Below the pieces are notes generated by a model that had not been told where the DNA came from, ran no database searches, and saw nothing but the letters and a program-made list of their open reading frames with translations. DNA of 64,000 bases, from contig NW_006768789.1 in the NCBI RefSeq assembly GCF_000204055.1, forward strand, positions 822,332 to 886,331, given 5' to 3'. A program made the translations under genes and the position numbers. Below, piece by piece: positions 46,301 to 57,090 of this stretch (its first letter is position 1; each line of letters begins with the position of its first letter). This DNA is from Melampsora larici-populina 98AG31. Lineage: Eukaryota; Basidiomycota; Pucciniomycetes; Pucciniales; Melampsoraceae.

Positions 46301-47735
46301 ACGCCAATGCGAATTAGCCGTCATTGTGATAAATAAGCTAGGGTAACCAAACTTCCTAACCAGCGCCATGGAATTTTGATATACCTCCTTTAAGTGACGG
46401 GGACCACCTTTGAATGAGGAAGGCAAAACTATCAATTTTCCGTTAGGGTCCTCGTCCCCGTTGAAGGATTCAACAATGCCTTGATAGAGCTGTACTTTCA
46501 AACACTTTTGATTATTCTTGATGTAACGCAACCGTGCGGCCTCAACTATAACATACATATCAACTATCAATTCTTGCGTCAGAGCTCTTGAATGAATTAC
46601 AGGTGATAGTGAACTTCTCCGCTCAAACATTAACCAAGCAAACCATTGTAGCTCAGTAACTTTTTTGTTTAGTTTTTTTCCTGCAACAAACATTCATTAG
46701 CTAAGGCTTCCCCTACAATTAGACACTGCGTTGCTTACCTTTGCCGGTTGCTGTTGGAGATCGGTAATTTTCATCCCAACCCTGAGACCCGTAAGGAAAG
46801 ATCAAAGGGTATCGCATTGGGAAATACCCGGTGTGAAACTCACTAACATTTTGAAACGCGCCATCTTCTCTTTTCATGATAATTTCTCTCCCCTTCTTAT
46901 TATCTTTGGTTGGGGACGTCACAATGGCTCCAATATCTTCAGGCCGAGGTTGATTATAAGTCTTGTGGTGGCGATTATCAGGGCTTAAGGTCTTGAGGAC
47001 AATGGTACCATTATCAGTTTCTTCTAAGATTCTTTTTGCATTCTTAAACAGTTTTGCATAAGGATTGTTCTCATTGATAACGTCTTGGAGCTGTAACAAC
47101 AGATTCTGATCTAAGCTATTCCCATAATGCTTCTGGCGCATGTTTGCTTCGGCAGTACCCGCATCACCCATGACAAAAATTTGAGCAAAAGCTGCTGGTG
47201 CGTCCCCGGTAGGTTGCAATGCCCCCAATCGGTGCGCGAGTTGACCACTAATACGAAAAGAATAGACACCTTCCTGGCCTGCTACTGTCCAATCTAGATC
47301 TGCTCCAAGAGAAGTGAAAGACAAAGCGTTGTTGTAATCTCTTATCCTTTTTCTGTATTCAGTTGCGCCTATGATAATTGATGAGTCAATTTATTGAAGC
47401 AAAATATAGTAAAAAAATTATTTACCTGAATCACTCCGGGTTAACAATCCTTCTAGTGCTGAAGGCAGCTGCCCGTCATTGCAGTAGAAAGCTGGTAATT
47501 GAACCTCTCCTTGCTGACAACACATTGAATATATTCTAGTATTCTTTTGTTTTTGAGTCTTCTCTAATGTCCAGTGTAAAGTGCCACACTTCTCGCATGC
47601 TTCTTTGCAATTACCACAGAAGAACGGTAACTGATCTCCGAATCGACTAATAAGTGAAGTTTTGCTTCGTTCTGATTGATTGGTGACGACGGGCGGCATG
47701 GTTGGGTTGGCAAAGAAAGATAATGGATAATTCAA
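43372..47735 (-). pseudogene. Helitron Rep-helicase, near intact, premature TGA close to C-terminus
   Basis: Rolling-circle replication initiator fused to a Pif1-type helicase. Minus-strand exons 47735-47426, 47368-46739, 46680-45613 and 45563-43372 join in phase, about 1,399 residues. N-terminal cysteine-rich finger (CGNCKEACEKCG); Helitron-like N region (NNALSFTSLGADLDW); Rep with FITMTANSHW, the HUH motif in QKRGLPHIHAIF, and paired tyrosines in KYLYKYITKSSD; Pif1 helicase with Walker A GPGGSGKTFLLNT, VWDEIS, and terminal INKAQGQSL and GQLYVALSRS. A TGA ends the frame at 43372, but translation continues in frame (DLSNIMVGLG) to a TAA at 43252; the TGA follows T where CGA would fit. Loss of about 40 C-terminal residues after the last helicase motif may be tolerated, so activity is possible. 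Confidence 0.9.
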
Positions 47736-48182
47736 AAAGACAATGTAAGTAAGATTTAAGGAAAGAATGGTTGATAAGAGGTCAAGAGTAGTGCGAAATG
47801 TTTCTTTCGATCATTTTAACCACCTTGGGTTTTGGCAAGTTGTAGTGATATTTCTTTTCCGGAACACAGTTGATATTTGCTACTTTTGGGATTTTTTAAT
47901 ACACAGCTTTTACATATGACAACGGCGAGTCTAAATTTCCGTCTATGGCAACCAATCAATGAATGTCAATGCCACAATAGAGAGGCTTGGCCGGCGAGAG
48001 AGATTTCAAGGACCGCACAAATATTTCCATTCCATACGTAGGCAAAACAATATGAAGTTGGAAATGACAACAAGTTAACTGGCGGACTCATGACATAGTT
48101 TACTATTTCAAGGGTTGGAAAATAAGGTGACTACTGTTAAATTCACAAGGCACCTAATAGAATATGAAATGAAGATCATGAG
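47736..48182. other. Helitron 5' region and flank
   Basis: Leader of the Rep-helicase gene, the probable Helitron 5' terminus near 48003, and 180 bases of host flank. No other gene seen. Confidence 0.5.
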
Positions 48183-49304
48183 TCATTCAGCAGCTCGCTT
48201 AGGACGTTTAACTGGCATTTTCGCGGCCGACGTCGAAGCTTCCGAATTTGCATTATCTTCAACTACGGACGTGTTGTCGTTCTTGGAGTCAACTGGTTTC
48301 GAAACTTTGGTTGGGCTTTTGGGACTATAACTGAATCGCGATCGTCAAACCACTGCCAAAGCGGAGATAAGGAACATTGAGCGAGTCAAACTTACAATTT
48401 TCCTCGAGCACGGCCTGAGGGCGTCTTAACTGTATCACCTTCAACATTAGTCACACTGGCACTCGGTCCGACTCCCACTCCAGAATGACCGGACGTGACG
48501 TTTATGGAGTTAACCTGAAGTGATCGATGGTCAATACCTACCGGAAGACATGTCACCCGAAGGATGAAGGATCAATGACTTACATTGCAAACAAATCTCA
48601 ACTCATCATGATTGAAGCCCAGTATGTGGCCCGAGACCATAATTTCTTTGCCAGCCGTGAATAGGGCTTGGATGTTGCCTAGGTAGATTAGTGGCCTTAT
48701 ACGATATTCGGTGATCCACATTTGATTTTTTCCGCTCTAGAACCATAAAACAATTAGAGAGAATAAACAATCAAACCAGGAGTATGGACTTACTGCCGGA
48801 TCATAGTCTGAGTGCTCCATCAAGACTACAACAGTATCCTTGTCATACCCCGCCTCTCTCATATTTTTCTTCTCCTTCACAATTCCCAGTGCAGTAACAA
48901 CAGTATTGTTGGTGAAGGTTCCAGGAAAAGAGTTTGACACATTCACTTGGTTGAGATGATCAGCTTCATAGTAAAGTTTTGGCCGAGCGTCTGAATTTGA
49001 AGCAACCATTCTTGCACGAATGGCGTAAACACCGTCTGTTTTGGCTGGATTAGTGGTACCGGTATGTGTAGCGAGGTCGACAGGGTACTCAATGAGGGGA
49101 GCATTATCAAGACCAAAACAAACGATCGACGCTTTCGCGTATTGGAGTCCGTAAGATTTGCCGTCCACAAAGACAGAATCGAACTATAACATTGGTCGTT
49201 AGGCAAATGTATTTCAGGGTTAACATAGAATGACTGACTGCTTCAAACACGTCAAAAGTACTGAAAACCATCATTGAATGTTTCCGTGGTTTAGGTTGAG
49301 ACAT
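48183..49304 (-). CDS. Unnamed family A member 2 (possible OB-fold-like, nuclear)
   Basis: Minus-strand exons 49304-49239, 49183-48794, 48736-48584, 48514-48396 and 48324-48183 join in phase, about 290 residues. The start reads MSQPKPRKHSMMVFSTFDVF. Two beta-rich blocks follow, the first ending HSDYDPA at an intron, the second with ITEYRIRPLIYLGNIQALF and IMVSGHILGFNHDELRFVC. The C-terminal tail is Ser/Glu-rich and ends KMPVKRPKRAAE, a probable nuclear localisation signal. Shares the YDP-intron and second block with the gene at 34841-35668. No known domain recognised; the pattern would suit a nucleic-acid-binding OB fold, and RPA-like genes are known Helitron cargo in other eukaryotes, but here the gene lies just outside the tentative Helitron 5' end. 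Appears intact. Confidence 0.65.
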
Positions 49305-49421
49305 GTGTTCAAGATAAAGTTGAGGATGATGATTAAATGAGTTGAATTCCTTTGACTCGTAACAATGGTCGTCAAATGGCGACGATATTTAGTTCCCCTA
49401 TATAACGTCAAAATATCAAAG

Positions 49422-49589
49422 ATGAAGTTAGCTGTGGCTTGCTTACAACGTCAATGGATTGTTTTCATTGTCCTCATTCTCTCTGGGACAAACAAGGACA
49501 ACGTCTTAGCTCAGAAGAGGTTTGATATGTCCCTTGCGTCGCACGCAGCGACGCACTCTCGTGCTTGTTTAGCCTGGGATCAGCATTGA
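49422..49589 (+). CDS. Signal-peptide ORF, possibly first exon of a secreted protein
   Basis: From ATG at 49422, MKLAVACLQRQWIVFIVLIL gives a strong signal peptide with a likely cut after VLA near residue 36. A TATATAA lies about 24 bases upstream. The frame stops at 49589 after only 55 codons, so either it is a tiny secreted peptide or exon 1 of the gene whose last exons are at 50447-50841. Joining exons between them could not be fixed. Confidence 0.35.
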   Translation: MKLAVACLQRQWIVFIVLILSGTNKDNVLAQKRFDMSLASHAATHSRACLAWDQH

Positions 49590-50446
49590 GAATGCCATGG
49601 CCTCGAGAGGCGTCCAACATACCCCTCGCCTCATGCAGGGGGACAGAAATATCTGCGGTAGAGTATTAGGGTCTCGTATGCAACCCCCCTACACGTCACA
49701 ATACTGATAGAATCCATCAGCTATGGGGACGTGCGCAGAAGCGCATGAGGATGAAATCCATGTCGATAATGATTAGTTATGCTTACAATTGCAATCAGAT
49801 GAGTCCAATCTCCCAATTTGGCCTCCGAATGACGCGCCGGTCGCGCATTCGGCTAACAAACAGCACACTACATCACAAAGCTTGTATGGGTTGTACTATA
49901 GGCATGCAATCCTGTGTAGTTAAGCAACCCCAGGGGTGCGACTCCATTCCACCAACATCACATCAGACGTAATTACCGGTGCGCGATGGCAGCAGATTGC
50001 AATGGATAATCCATCATTGGGTTATCAATCACTGGTAAAGATTAGCAAGCGTCAAACCTCCAGTTGCGATGTGACCAATCATGTATATCTAATCAGGCAT
50101 AATTTGACCTATATGATACAATATATAGACTATGGCAGTGTCCCCAGTATTTTTTTTTGGGATGAGAGAAGGGCGCACCTTGTGAATGGTGCATGGTAGT
50201 TCAGCATAATATGACCTCTTTCTTGCTCGTTATAGTTACCCACGTCAATTCACTGTTCCACTTCCCAACTTGTATCACCCAAGCAACAAAACCAATATTT
50301 GTGCAATACATTATGGAATACTCAGCAGACGGAAGAAGGTTAACGATGGATTCAAGGAGCTTGGAGCTCATAGTCGCCATCAAGAACAATTTTGACAATC
50401 ATACGTTACGCCAACACAGATTGCACAGCATATAGCTTCTCTTTAC

Positions 50447-50841
50447 ATGGCTAATCCCCTTCCTTTAGCCGGACCAGGAAACGCCATCATAACATACAAT
50501 TGTGGCAAAACGTATGACGTGCATTTATTTGGACTCAACGCACATAGGATAGTGCGACCAGCAGAGGGCGAACCTTTCTGCCTCTTGACTCGTATTGAAT
50601 ACCCTAGCGCGGACGCGGAGTACAATAGTGAGTACGGCTCCGACCAACATAACAGATATCGCACGCACTTACCTGGAAAATTGTAGGCACATTCTGCACC
50701 ATCTACTCAAACACTCCAGACGATAACGGTCGGGTGCGTGATTACAATGTCATCGCCAGGGTTGTGTCCGAAGCACCCATCACCAAGGCGTCAGTTGACC
50801 GCTTCTTAGCAAGGGTTCAAGAATGCCATATTGAATTGTAG
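50447..50841 (+). CDS. Last two exons of an unidentified gene (candidate secreted protein)
   Basis: Exons 50447 (or further upstream)-50627 and 50687-50841 join in phase across a 59-base intron (GTGAGT...GTAG). The sequence reads PLAGPGNAIITYNCGKTYDV, then HRIVRPAEGEPFCLLTRIEY, then TFCTIYSNTPDDNGRVRDYN and ends RVQECHIEL. Four spaced cysteines suggest disulfides in a secreted protein. An upstream coding-like piece at about 50220-50400 (YPRQFTVPLPNLYHPSNKTN) and the signal-peptide ORF at 49422 may belong to the same gene. Normal CpG content sets it apart from the decayed DNA to its right. Family not recognised. Confidence 0.45.
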
Positions 50842-50889
50842 ATAATGAGCAATGACTCTCCGCTAAAGCTTGATGATCTCATGCATATT

Positions 50890-51050
50890 ACCAAGATCTT
50901 TCATGTTATTATCTGCGTCTCCTTCCCTCTAATAATGATTATTACCGAAATCTATCTTGTTATCATCTGCGTCTCCTACCTTTTAACAATGATTATTTCG
51001 GAGATCTATCATGTTATCAAATGTGTCTCCTTCCTTTTAATAATGGTACA
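50890..51050 (+). repeat. 54-bp tandem repeat, 3 copies
   Basis: Copies at about 50890, 50944 and 50998 share GATCTATCATGTTATCAT and GTGTCTCCTTCC. The plus frame is open and gives an 18-residue hydrophobic repeat (EIYHVI.CVSFLLIMI). Confidence 0.85.
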
Positions 51051-51899
51051 TCTCCCAGGACGCTTTAGGATTTCAAAAAGGCTGTGTTATATCCTGAACG
51101 CGGGTCTGTATGCCTCTTTTCTGGCAGGTAATGAGTGGTCATAGCCATTAATCACATAAAGGCAGATGTGATATGTAAAGATACAAAAACCAAAACACCA
51201 AGAGAAAGAGATATAGATGTCTTAAAAAAGATGGGCAATGACACAGAACAGTTTTATAATTCTGACAAGAAAAGTTCGGGTACACGTCCCTCAGATACAA
51301 CCACAATGAAAGTATATTTGCGATCGCGGTTATAACCGCCAATATAACCAGCCGAAGGAGTGAATGGTTTCCACCGTCCAACCCTAAAATCAAAACACAG
51401 ACATAAGGTGTGGCACTACCAAAAGACGTACAGAGAAAGTAGTTACACCTTTAATATTAATGTACCTGAGAATCAGCCTGGCCAAGAATGAACTTTCAAT
51501 TTGATAATACGAGACCAAATTAGTTGTCCATTTGACGTATCCGTGACCTGGTACTTGTTGGCAGTGATGGACATGCTTTACAGACATTGTTGAAAGTTGA
51601 TTTTCGATACGGCTGAAGCTGAATTTCCAGGGAATGTGTGCTCAATAAAAGGAAGAGGTAAAGTTGTAATTGGAAGATGTGAAGAAGGATCTGAAAATAG
51701 GAAGGAAACACATCAATGTAGGCATTTTTATAGTGACGATATCCTTCGAACAAAAAAGCAAATGTACTCACCAAATGTTAAGAATCCGACAAAATGTACC
51801 GCATGCGATTGTTTATTTTTGGCAAGAGAACTTAATTGAAATGGCAGAAAAAAAAGCATCCGGTAATAATGGCATTGGACTCGTGATCAAAAGCCGTGG
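51051..51899. other. Intergenic, nothing recognised
   Basis: Short open frames without family motifs. A-rich in places. Confidence 0.35.
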
Positions 51900-52430
51900 A
51901 GGCCATTGTGTTTGATGTGGAAAAGATGAAAAGCATTTAGACTCGGAATGAGCAGGTTTAGAGACCATTGTTTACGCTGTGCAAGGGGAACAAAAAGCAT
52001 TGGATCTGTTCAAAAAGTTGGCTCCGGATGAGCAGGATTGAACCCCATTGTTTCTGTTGTGCAAGGGGGAGGAACAACCAAAAAATTAGTAGACCATTCT
52101 TTACGATGCGAACGGGGGATGAAACGCACCGGGATCAAAAAGGTAAAAAGCAAGACCATTACGATGAAAAGCACCGGGATCCAAAATGCGAACGGGAGAT
52201 GAAAAGCAAGACCATTATTCACGACGCGAACGGGGGATGAAAAGCGCTGGGATCCGAAGCTTTTGCGATGCAATCGGGGGATGACGAGATCAAAGGCTTT
52301 AGAGCCCATCGATTACGATGTGATGTGGCTGGGGGAGAACGGGATCATAAGCTTTGGAGCCCATTGTTCACGGTGTGAAAGCATTGGGACCGGGACCAAA
52401 AGCATCGGAACCCATTGTTAGTCCAGATTT
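51900..52430. repeat. Degenerate tandem array with variable unit (about 60-75 bp)
   Basis: The motif order GCGAACGGGGGATGAAAAGC, GGGATC, then (A)GCCCATTGTT and an ACGATG-type end recurs about seven times with much variation between copies. No coding frame persists. Type of element unknown. Confidence 0.6.
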
Positions 52431-53690
52431 AAGTTTTATGATTTATGGCATGACAAAATTATTGTCATATTTGTAAATGTATGACTGGCAAAAGTTGCAC
52501 TTTGCAAGGTGTAGTCCACAATGCCAAGTGCTGGACAAATGTATTCCAATTGGAAGTGCTGCCTGCTTGAGGTTCAAGCCAATTCAAGTCTCTTTAGCTG
52601 CCATGGGGGATGTGTAGATGAGCATATGCAAGTCTTGGAGCTGATATGAGGGCCAGTGTTCAGGTGGGTATGAGACAAGGCGCACAGTTAAATGTGCCTA
52701 TTATATTGCCTACATCTCCTGCCAAAAAAGTGATCTCCAACCTTCCTTTGAGTCAAAAGTTGTACCCCAATGGAGTGGGTTCAATGTTTTTCCAAAAGGT
52801 CACAACAGTCACACCTTTGAGGGGTATACATTGCAATTTAGTGATGGGTCACAAGCTAGCACAACTCTTATATCACTGTGCCCAGATATGCAAGTCTTCC
52901 TCCACATGTTGTACATCAACGTCTGAGCTGATTAGGATATGCAAATTCACACACCAGTTTACAGTTCTTTGTTATCAATCCATATGAGTACATGATTTAT
53001 TCTCACACCTGTTGCAGCCAACACACCTTGAGCCAAACAAGACATGTCTGGTGTGTACAGGCGCTCCCTGAGCACACTTGGCAGTGGACTATAGGCTTTG
53101 ACATACAAGTGGCATGACCTAGGATTATGGCCTGACTCACAAGTATCTTGAAATCTGTAGCCATTGCAAATACCATAGCATTAGTACAAGGTGCAACATG
53201 TATGAAAAATTGATGAACAGTCTTGACAAAGATGGTACCATGAGGCATCTCAAAGGACAGCAACATGCACAAAGATACACACCCGTATTCACCAGTTCCT
53301 CCCGCTGTGATCTAGTTGAAGAGCTGCTACATGTCCTGATACTACGTTTGCAAAGCCGTTGATGGTTGAGTGGTAGCTTAAATCATTGGACTTTACACAA
53401 GACAAAAAATACAAGCAGGAGGGTTGAAACCTGGAGAATGTCTTCAGCCTCTGCAATGCAGATTTGATGAATTACGTATGAGATCAGATATCTATCAATG
53501 GGGCTGATTCAACGTTGACATGAAAAGTGGAACGCACATTGATGTCCGAGTGATGTTGTTTGGTACATATTTAACAAATCGTAGGTGTGACTTGATCAGT
53601 CATAGGACTTTGAAACTATCAATTGAGTTTTTGGATGTGCTCACATCCCCTCGAAGTTGGGTCTCTGGTCGGGCTGGGTATAAGTTGGAC
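52431..53690. other. Decayed CpG-poor sequence
   Basis: No gene supported. Few CpGs; ORFs here are short and unrelated to known families. Confidence 0.4.
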
Positions 53691-55088
53691 TTAGCAGTGA
53701 TCCGATATTAAAGGGATTGATGTGTTGAACTCGGCTGTTGGCTTGTGAGCATGGCGAGAATTGCGAGGCTTGATATGAAATCCTTTTTCAGGGACACGAC
53801 GCGAGTTATTGAGACAGCTTTGTAACCATTTTATGCTTAAAAGCCATATGATATCTACCCCAGCTTGGCCTTCATCGGGTCCACGGATTAGGCGATTGAC
53901 AGACTGAAGCTCCTGTGAATCAGATATCGAGCTGCGCAGCGCCTCCGTACATTCCGTCCAACTTTCAACTAGCCCACCAATGATGATATGAGTAGTCAGA
54001 CCAATTTTGGGTTGGGCGTGTAGCTTGGCACCCGCTGCAGAGAGTTTAGTCATTCTCAACCGATCGGTGTTGCCAAGCTTCTGCTTGATGCTAGTGTCCA
54101 AAAGATAGCAGATATCCAAGCCTGACAAGTATGCTCGAGAACGTTTCGTTTTGGGAGTAGCGACTGAATTGAGGAAGGTTGCAAAAATCTCAACGCTCGG
54201 AAATCTAAGTTCTCGCTCCTGCCTGCTTAGCTTTTCATAATCGGCCATTGTATTGATCTCTTTGACCTTCTTTGAATTCCGATTCGGGGATGGCTCAGCT
54301 GGATGAATCCTTTGACAAGAGGGAGAAGCATTGGACTGAAAGCTAATCGAGTGATCCCATCGTCGTTTTACCAGGGAAGGTGCTTTGAGGAGCGCTTGGG
54401 GCAAGATAGGTAAATGCTTGGCGCTTTTGGTAGGCGTCTTTTTCATTGGGAGTTGGAAATTGCTGAAGTCTTCGATCACCGGATCGTGTTTGTAGTAATC
54501 CTCTTCTGGTTGCTTCTGCTTTGCAGACGGCTTTGCCGGAGCAGGTAAAGTGCTACTGCCTTGCAATGAGGCAGGCACAGGTTGATGAGAATGAGGGCTA
54601 GCCAGCTCAGGCGGTAGGTACGGTAGTGGATTAATTGGCTGAGTTCGCATGGGAGAATTTGAACGGGAGTCGTGCGTCTCTGACGCAAGGATGCTCAATG
54701 AATGCTCTGAACGGGTGGGACTTGTTCTTGTGGTGCTCATAAATTCTGATTGAATGTCAAAATCATATCCCGAGGCTGGTGCAGATGAGTGAGTTGATAG
54801 AAGCCGAAGATCTTCGAAGGGGTCAAGCGGTGATTGATTCTTCTGGATGCACTTGTTGACTTTGAGTTCATACTTCGCCATCCACGTACGCGATCGACTT
54901 TCCCATCCTTTCGTCTCCATTTCATCTGAATCTGAGGACTCGGGTTGTCCGCAGGTATTTGATAAGGTGTTGGATACGCCTATAGCCTTTCCTTTTGGAG
55001 ATAGTCTTGTAAGATATGCTGATCGAGAGGTAGATGTCATGAGTACTAGATCAGAGAAGATAAGTCTATCACAATGATAATGTGGCAT
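53691..55088 (-). CDS. Intronless protein with C-terminal BRCT-like domain
   Basis: A single 465-codon exon, unusual beside heavily spliced neighbours. The N-terminal 260 residues are Ser/Pro-rich and disordered, with basic clusters (NRNSKKVKEINT). From about residue 290 a BRCT-like fold follows: FATFLNSVATPKTKRSRAYL, a glycine-containing LSGLDICYLLD, AGAKLHAQPKIGLTTHIIIGG and IIWLLSIKWLQSCL, where W-x-x-x-C near the end is the BRCT hallmark. The arrangement recalls BRCT-linked DNA-repair proteins (family X polymerases, XRCC-type), but no polymerase domain is present, so the partner role is unknown. Likely nuclear. The start could be a later Met (about 55041), since the first residues are not distinctive. 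Confidence 0.6.
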   Translation of the reverse strand: MPHYHCDRLIFSDLVLMTSTSRSAYLTRLSPKGKAIGVSNTLSNTCGQPESSDSDEMETKGWESRSRTWMAKYELKVNKCIQKNQSPLDPFEDLRLLSTHSSAPASGYDFDIQSEFMSTTRTSPTRSEHSLSILASETHDSRSNSPMRTQPINPLPYLPPELASPHSHQPVPASLQGSSTLPAPAKPSAKQKQPEEDYYKHDPVIEDFSNFQLPMKKTPTKSAKHLPILPQALLKAPSLVKRRWDHSISFQSNASPSCQRIHPAEPSPNRNSKKVKEINTMADYEKLSRQERELRFPSVEIFATFLNSVATPKTKRSRAYLSGLDICYLLDTSIKQKLGNTDRLRMTKLSAAGAKLHAQPKIGLTTHIIIGGLVESWTECTEALRSSISDSQELQSVNRLIRGPDEGQAGVDIIWLLSIKWLQSCLNNSRRVPEKGFHIKPRNSRHAHKPTAEFNTSIPLISDHC

Positions 55089-55498
55089 ACGAGTACACCA
55101 TTTTAATGCTGCTTTCCATAGTCACTGGCAAACGGACTTGCACAATTGGTCCTGAGCCGCCCGGGCCAAGTGACACTCATTGTGCTCATGTGACATCTCA
55201 TCTTACCTGTAACTTAACACTAGGCTCTAGCTACATACTGTAAAGTTGGGGTAAAGTTGCTGCACTGATTAACTGTGAAATGTATTTGGCAGCCAAAATA
55301 CCACTTGTCATTGAGAAGCCGCAAAAGTTGTTCAGTTGCAAAAAGATACAAACAACAAGAAGAAGTGTAGGAAAGTGATCATTTTACCATATGGAAAGCA
55401 TCCCCAGAAAACTGGCTTCTTCTTGAGATGTATGTTGGCATGTGGACATCAAGTTGCATATATACCCCAATATGTAGAAAGTACCACAAGAACGGTTA
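55089..55498. other. Intergenic, CpG-poor
   Basis: Upstream flank of the BRCT gene up to the MITE. Nothing recognised. Confidence 0.4.
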
Positions 55499-56359
55499 GG
55501 GCCCGTTTGGCAACATTTGCCAAGGAGTGTTACACAAGAACTATTTTTCAATGCCTCTTTTTAGCTCTTTTTTGAGAGGCAGATTGAAAAAGCTGAAATT
55601 TTGTCATATGCCTTACCAAACAGTCAACCAAAAAGGTCAACAAAAGCTATCTTGAGCTCTTATTGACCATTTTTCTGTATAACAATTGGAATTGGGAATT
55701 CAATCTCAATCTTCTAAACATCATACATAGCTATCATCAACTACACCAATCATCACTTTCCTTTTGTTTGCATAATGCACCCACAACACACAAATCATAA
55801 CACCGTCACGGTCAAGCAGCTATGTGATAAAACAAAGTTGGAACCAGTTGTAAAAATGGAGGTGGCTTATCAAACTGACTGCATAGAATATGAAAACAAA
55901 TCAAATCAAAAGACATGACTAGTACAATACTAGTACAATAATTGAAAAGCAGAATAAGAAACCAAGAACACTATGAAACGCCAGAGCAAACTAAAAGTAA
56001 AAAGCTGAAATGAAATAAAACAAAATGAAATCTGAGCAATGGAAAGGAGGGGAGTGAGGGAGGTAAAAAGACATTGTTAAAAGGGTGTGGGGTGAAGTTA
56101 GAAAGTTGATCAAAGTTTATGAAGTTCAGTCAACTGAGGGGGGGTCACAAAGGGTTATATGTCTGATAAACAGCCTCGAGGCTGTTTTTCAGATTGGTCA
56201 AACATATCAGGATAGATGATTCTTATTAATGATCATTCATTGTTGCTGAATATCACCTGTTTCACAAAAGCCATAAACAATTTTGAACAAAAAAAAAGTT
56301 TTTGGCTTTGTTGGTCTATAACATGTTAAAGAGTTTTCCAAAGTTTGCCAAACGGGCCC
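55499..56359. mobile_element. PIF/Harbinger-type MITE, 861 bp
   Basis: Perfect 15-base terminal inverted repeats GGGCCCGTTTGGCAA / TTGCCAAACGGGCCC, flanked on both sides by TTA (55496-55498 and 56360-56362), the three-base duplication typical of PIF/Harbinger elements. TIRs starting GGGCC and containing GTTTGG are characteristic of Tourist-like MITEs. No transposase inside; internal part AG-rich. Confidence 0.85.
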
Positions 56360-57090
56360 TTATCAATGTGGCCAAAGTGCAAGATATATGCAAGATGATA
56401 GTATGTTTTCTTTTTGAAGATCGAGGTATGAATGCTTGAGGATTTGACAGTTTGATTTGATAAGGGAATACATGGCTATGCATTGTTTAAAGACTTTGTA
56501 TAGAGACCTTTCCAGGAATCATGGAACTCCTAGGCACCTTCATGTCATCTTTGACTTTTGTTTGTAAGTACAACTTGGTTCAGTCTACAGACTAATTTAC
56601 AATGCAGTTGAGAATGCGGAGTGTCATATCATGACACAATCCCTTGATATGTAAAGCTAGTGTAAAAACAAACTGTGGATTCATTATAGCTTGTGATGAT
56701 GTTGGTATACAATATGTTGAGGGAGATTTGGAAATGCCGTACCTAGAATTTGAAATGAAATTATGCAAATTGCGATAGTGCCACAACTACCCTAAGTCAT
56801 GTATTGGGTTTATATCCGAGCTCAAAGCCGCCAATCACTTGATCATAGCAATGCTTCACTTAGTGTCCCTTGCCTACCACAATATCTACTCGCAGCCAGT
56901 GCTAGATAAACCTTGATAGCTGAAAATCTGCCTTGCACTCAGACAAAAGAATCTGATCTGAAAAGTTATGATTGATGTACCTCTATAATATTAACATAAT
57001 TTGATTATATAGTCCAGAATGCATTTTCGAAAACTGCTGTGTGAAGATAAAGAGCCGTATATAGGACACAAGAAACAATACGGATGGATT
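56360..57090. other. Intergenic, nothing recognised
   Basis: Between the MITE and the 3' end of the FAD oxidase gene. Confidence 0.4.

Larger units (their letters stand above)
43033..48003 (-). mobile_element. Autonomous-type Helitron (3' end firm, 5' end tentative)
   Basis: Reading on the minus strand, the 3' end is a GC-rich hairpin (GGCGGC AGC CGCC, about 43042-43054), a short spacer and CTAG (43033-43036) followed by host T: the Helitron 3' signature. It encodes a Rep-helicase (47735-43372, read-through to 43252). The 5' end should be TC after a host A; the best candidate is at 48003 (minus strand TCTCTCTCGCCGGCC after AAA), but other TC sites nearby cannot be excluded. No target-site duplication is expected. 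Confidence 0.75.

Noticed and set aside
48115..48330. 71-codon plus ORF near the Helitron edge
   Set aside because: Antisense to the last exon of the family A gene.
53345..53440. tRNA-like A-box and B-box pair (GTTGAGTGGTAG ... GGGTTGAAACC)
   Set aside because: No acceptor stem pairs and the anticodon arm cannot be folded; chance or a very decayed tRNA.
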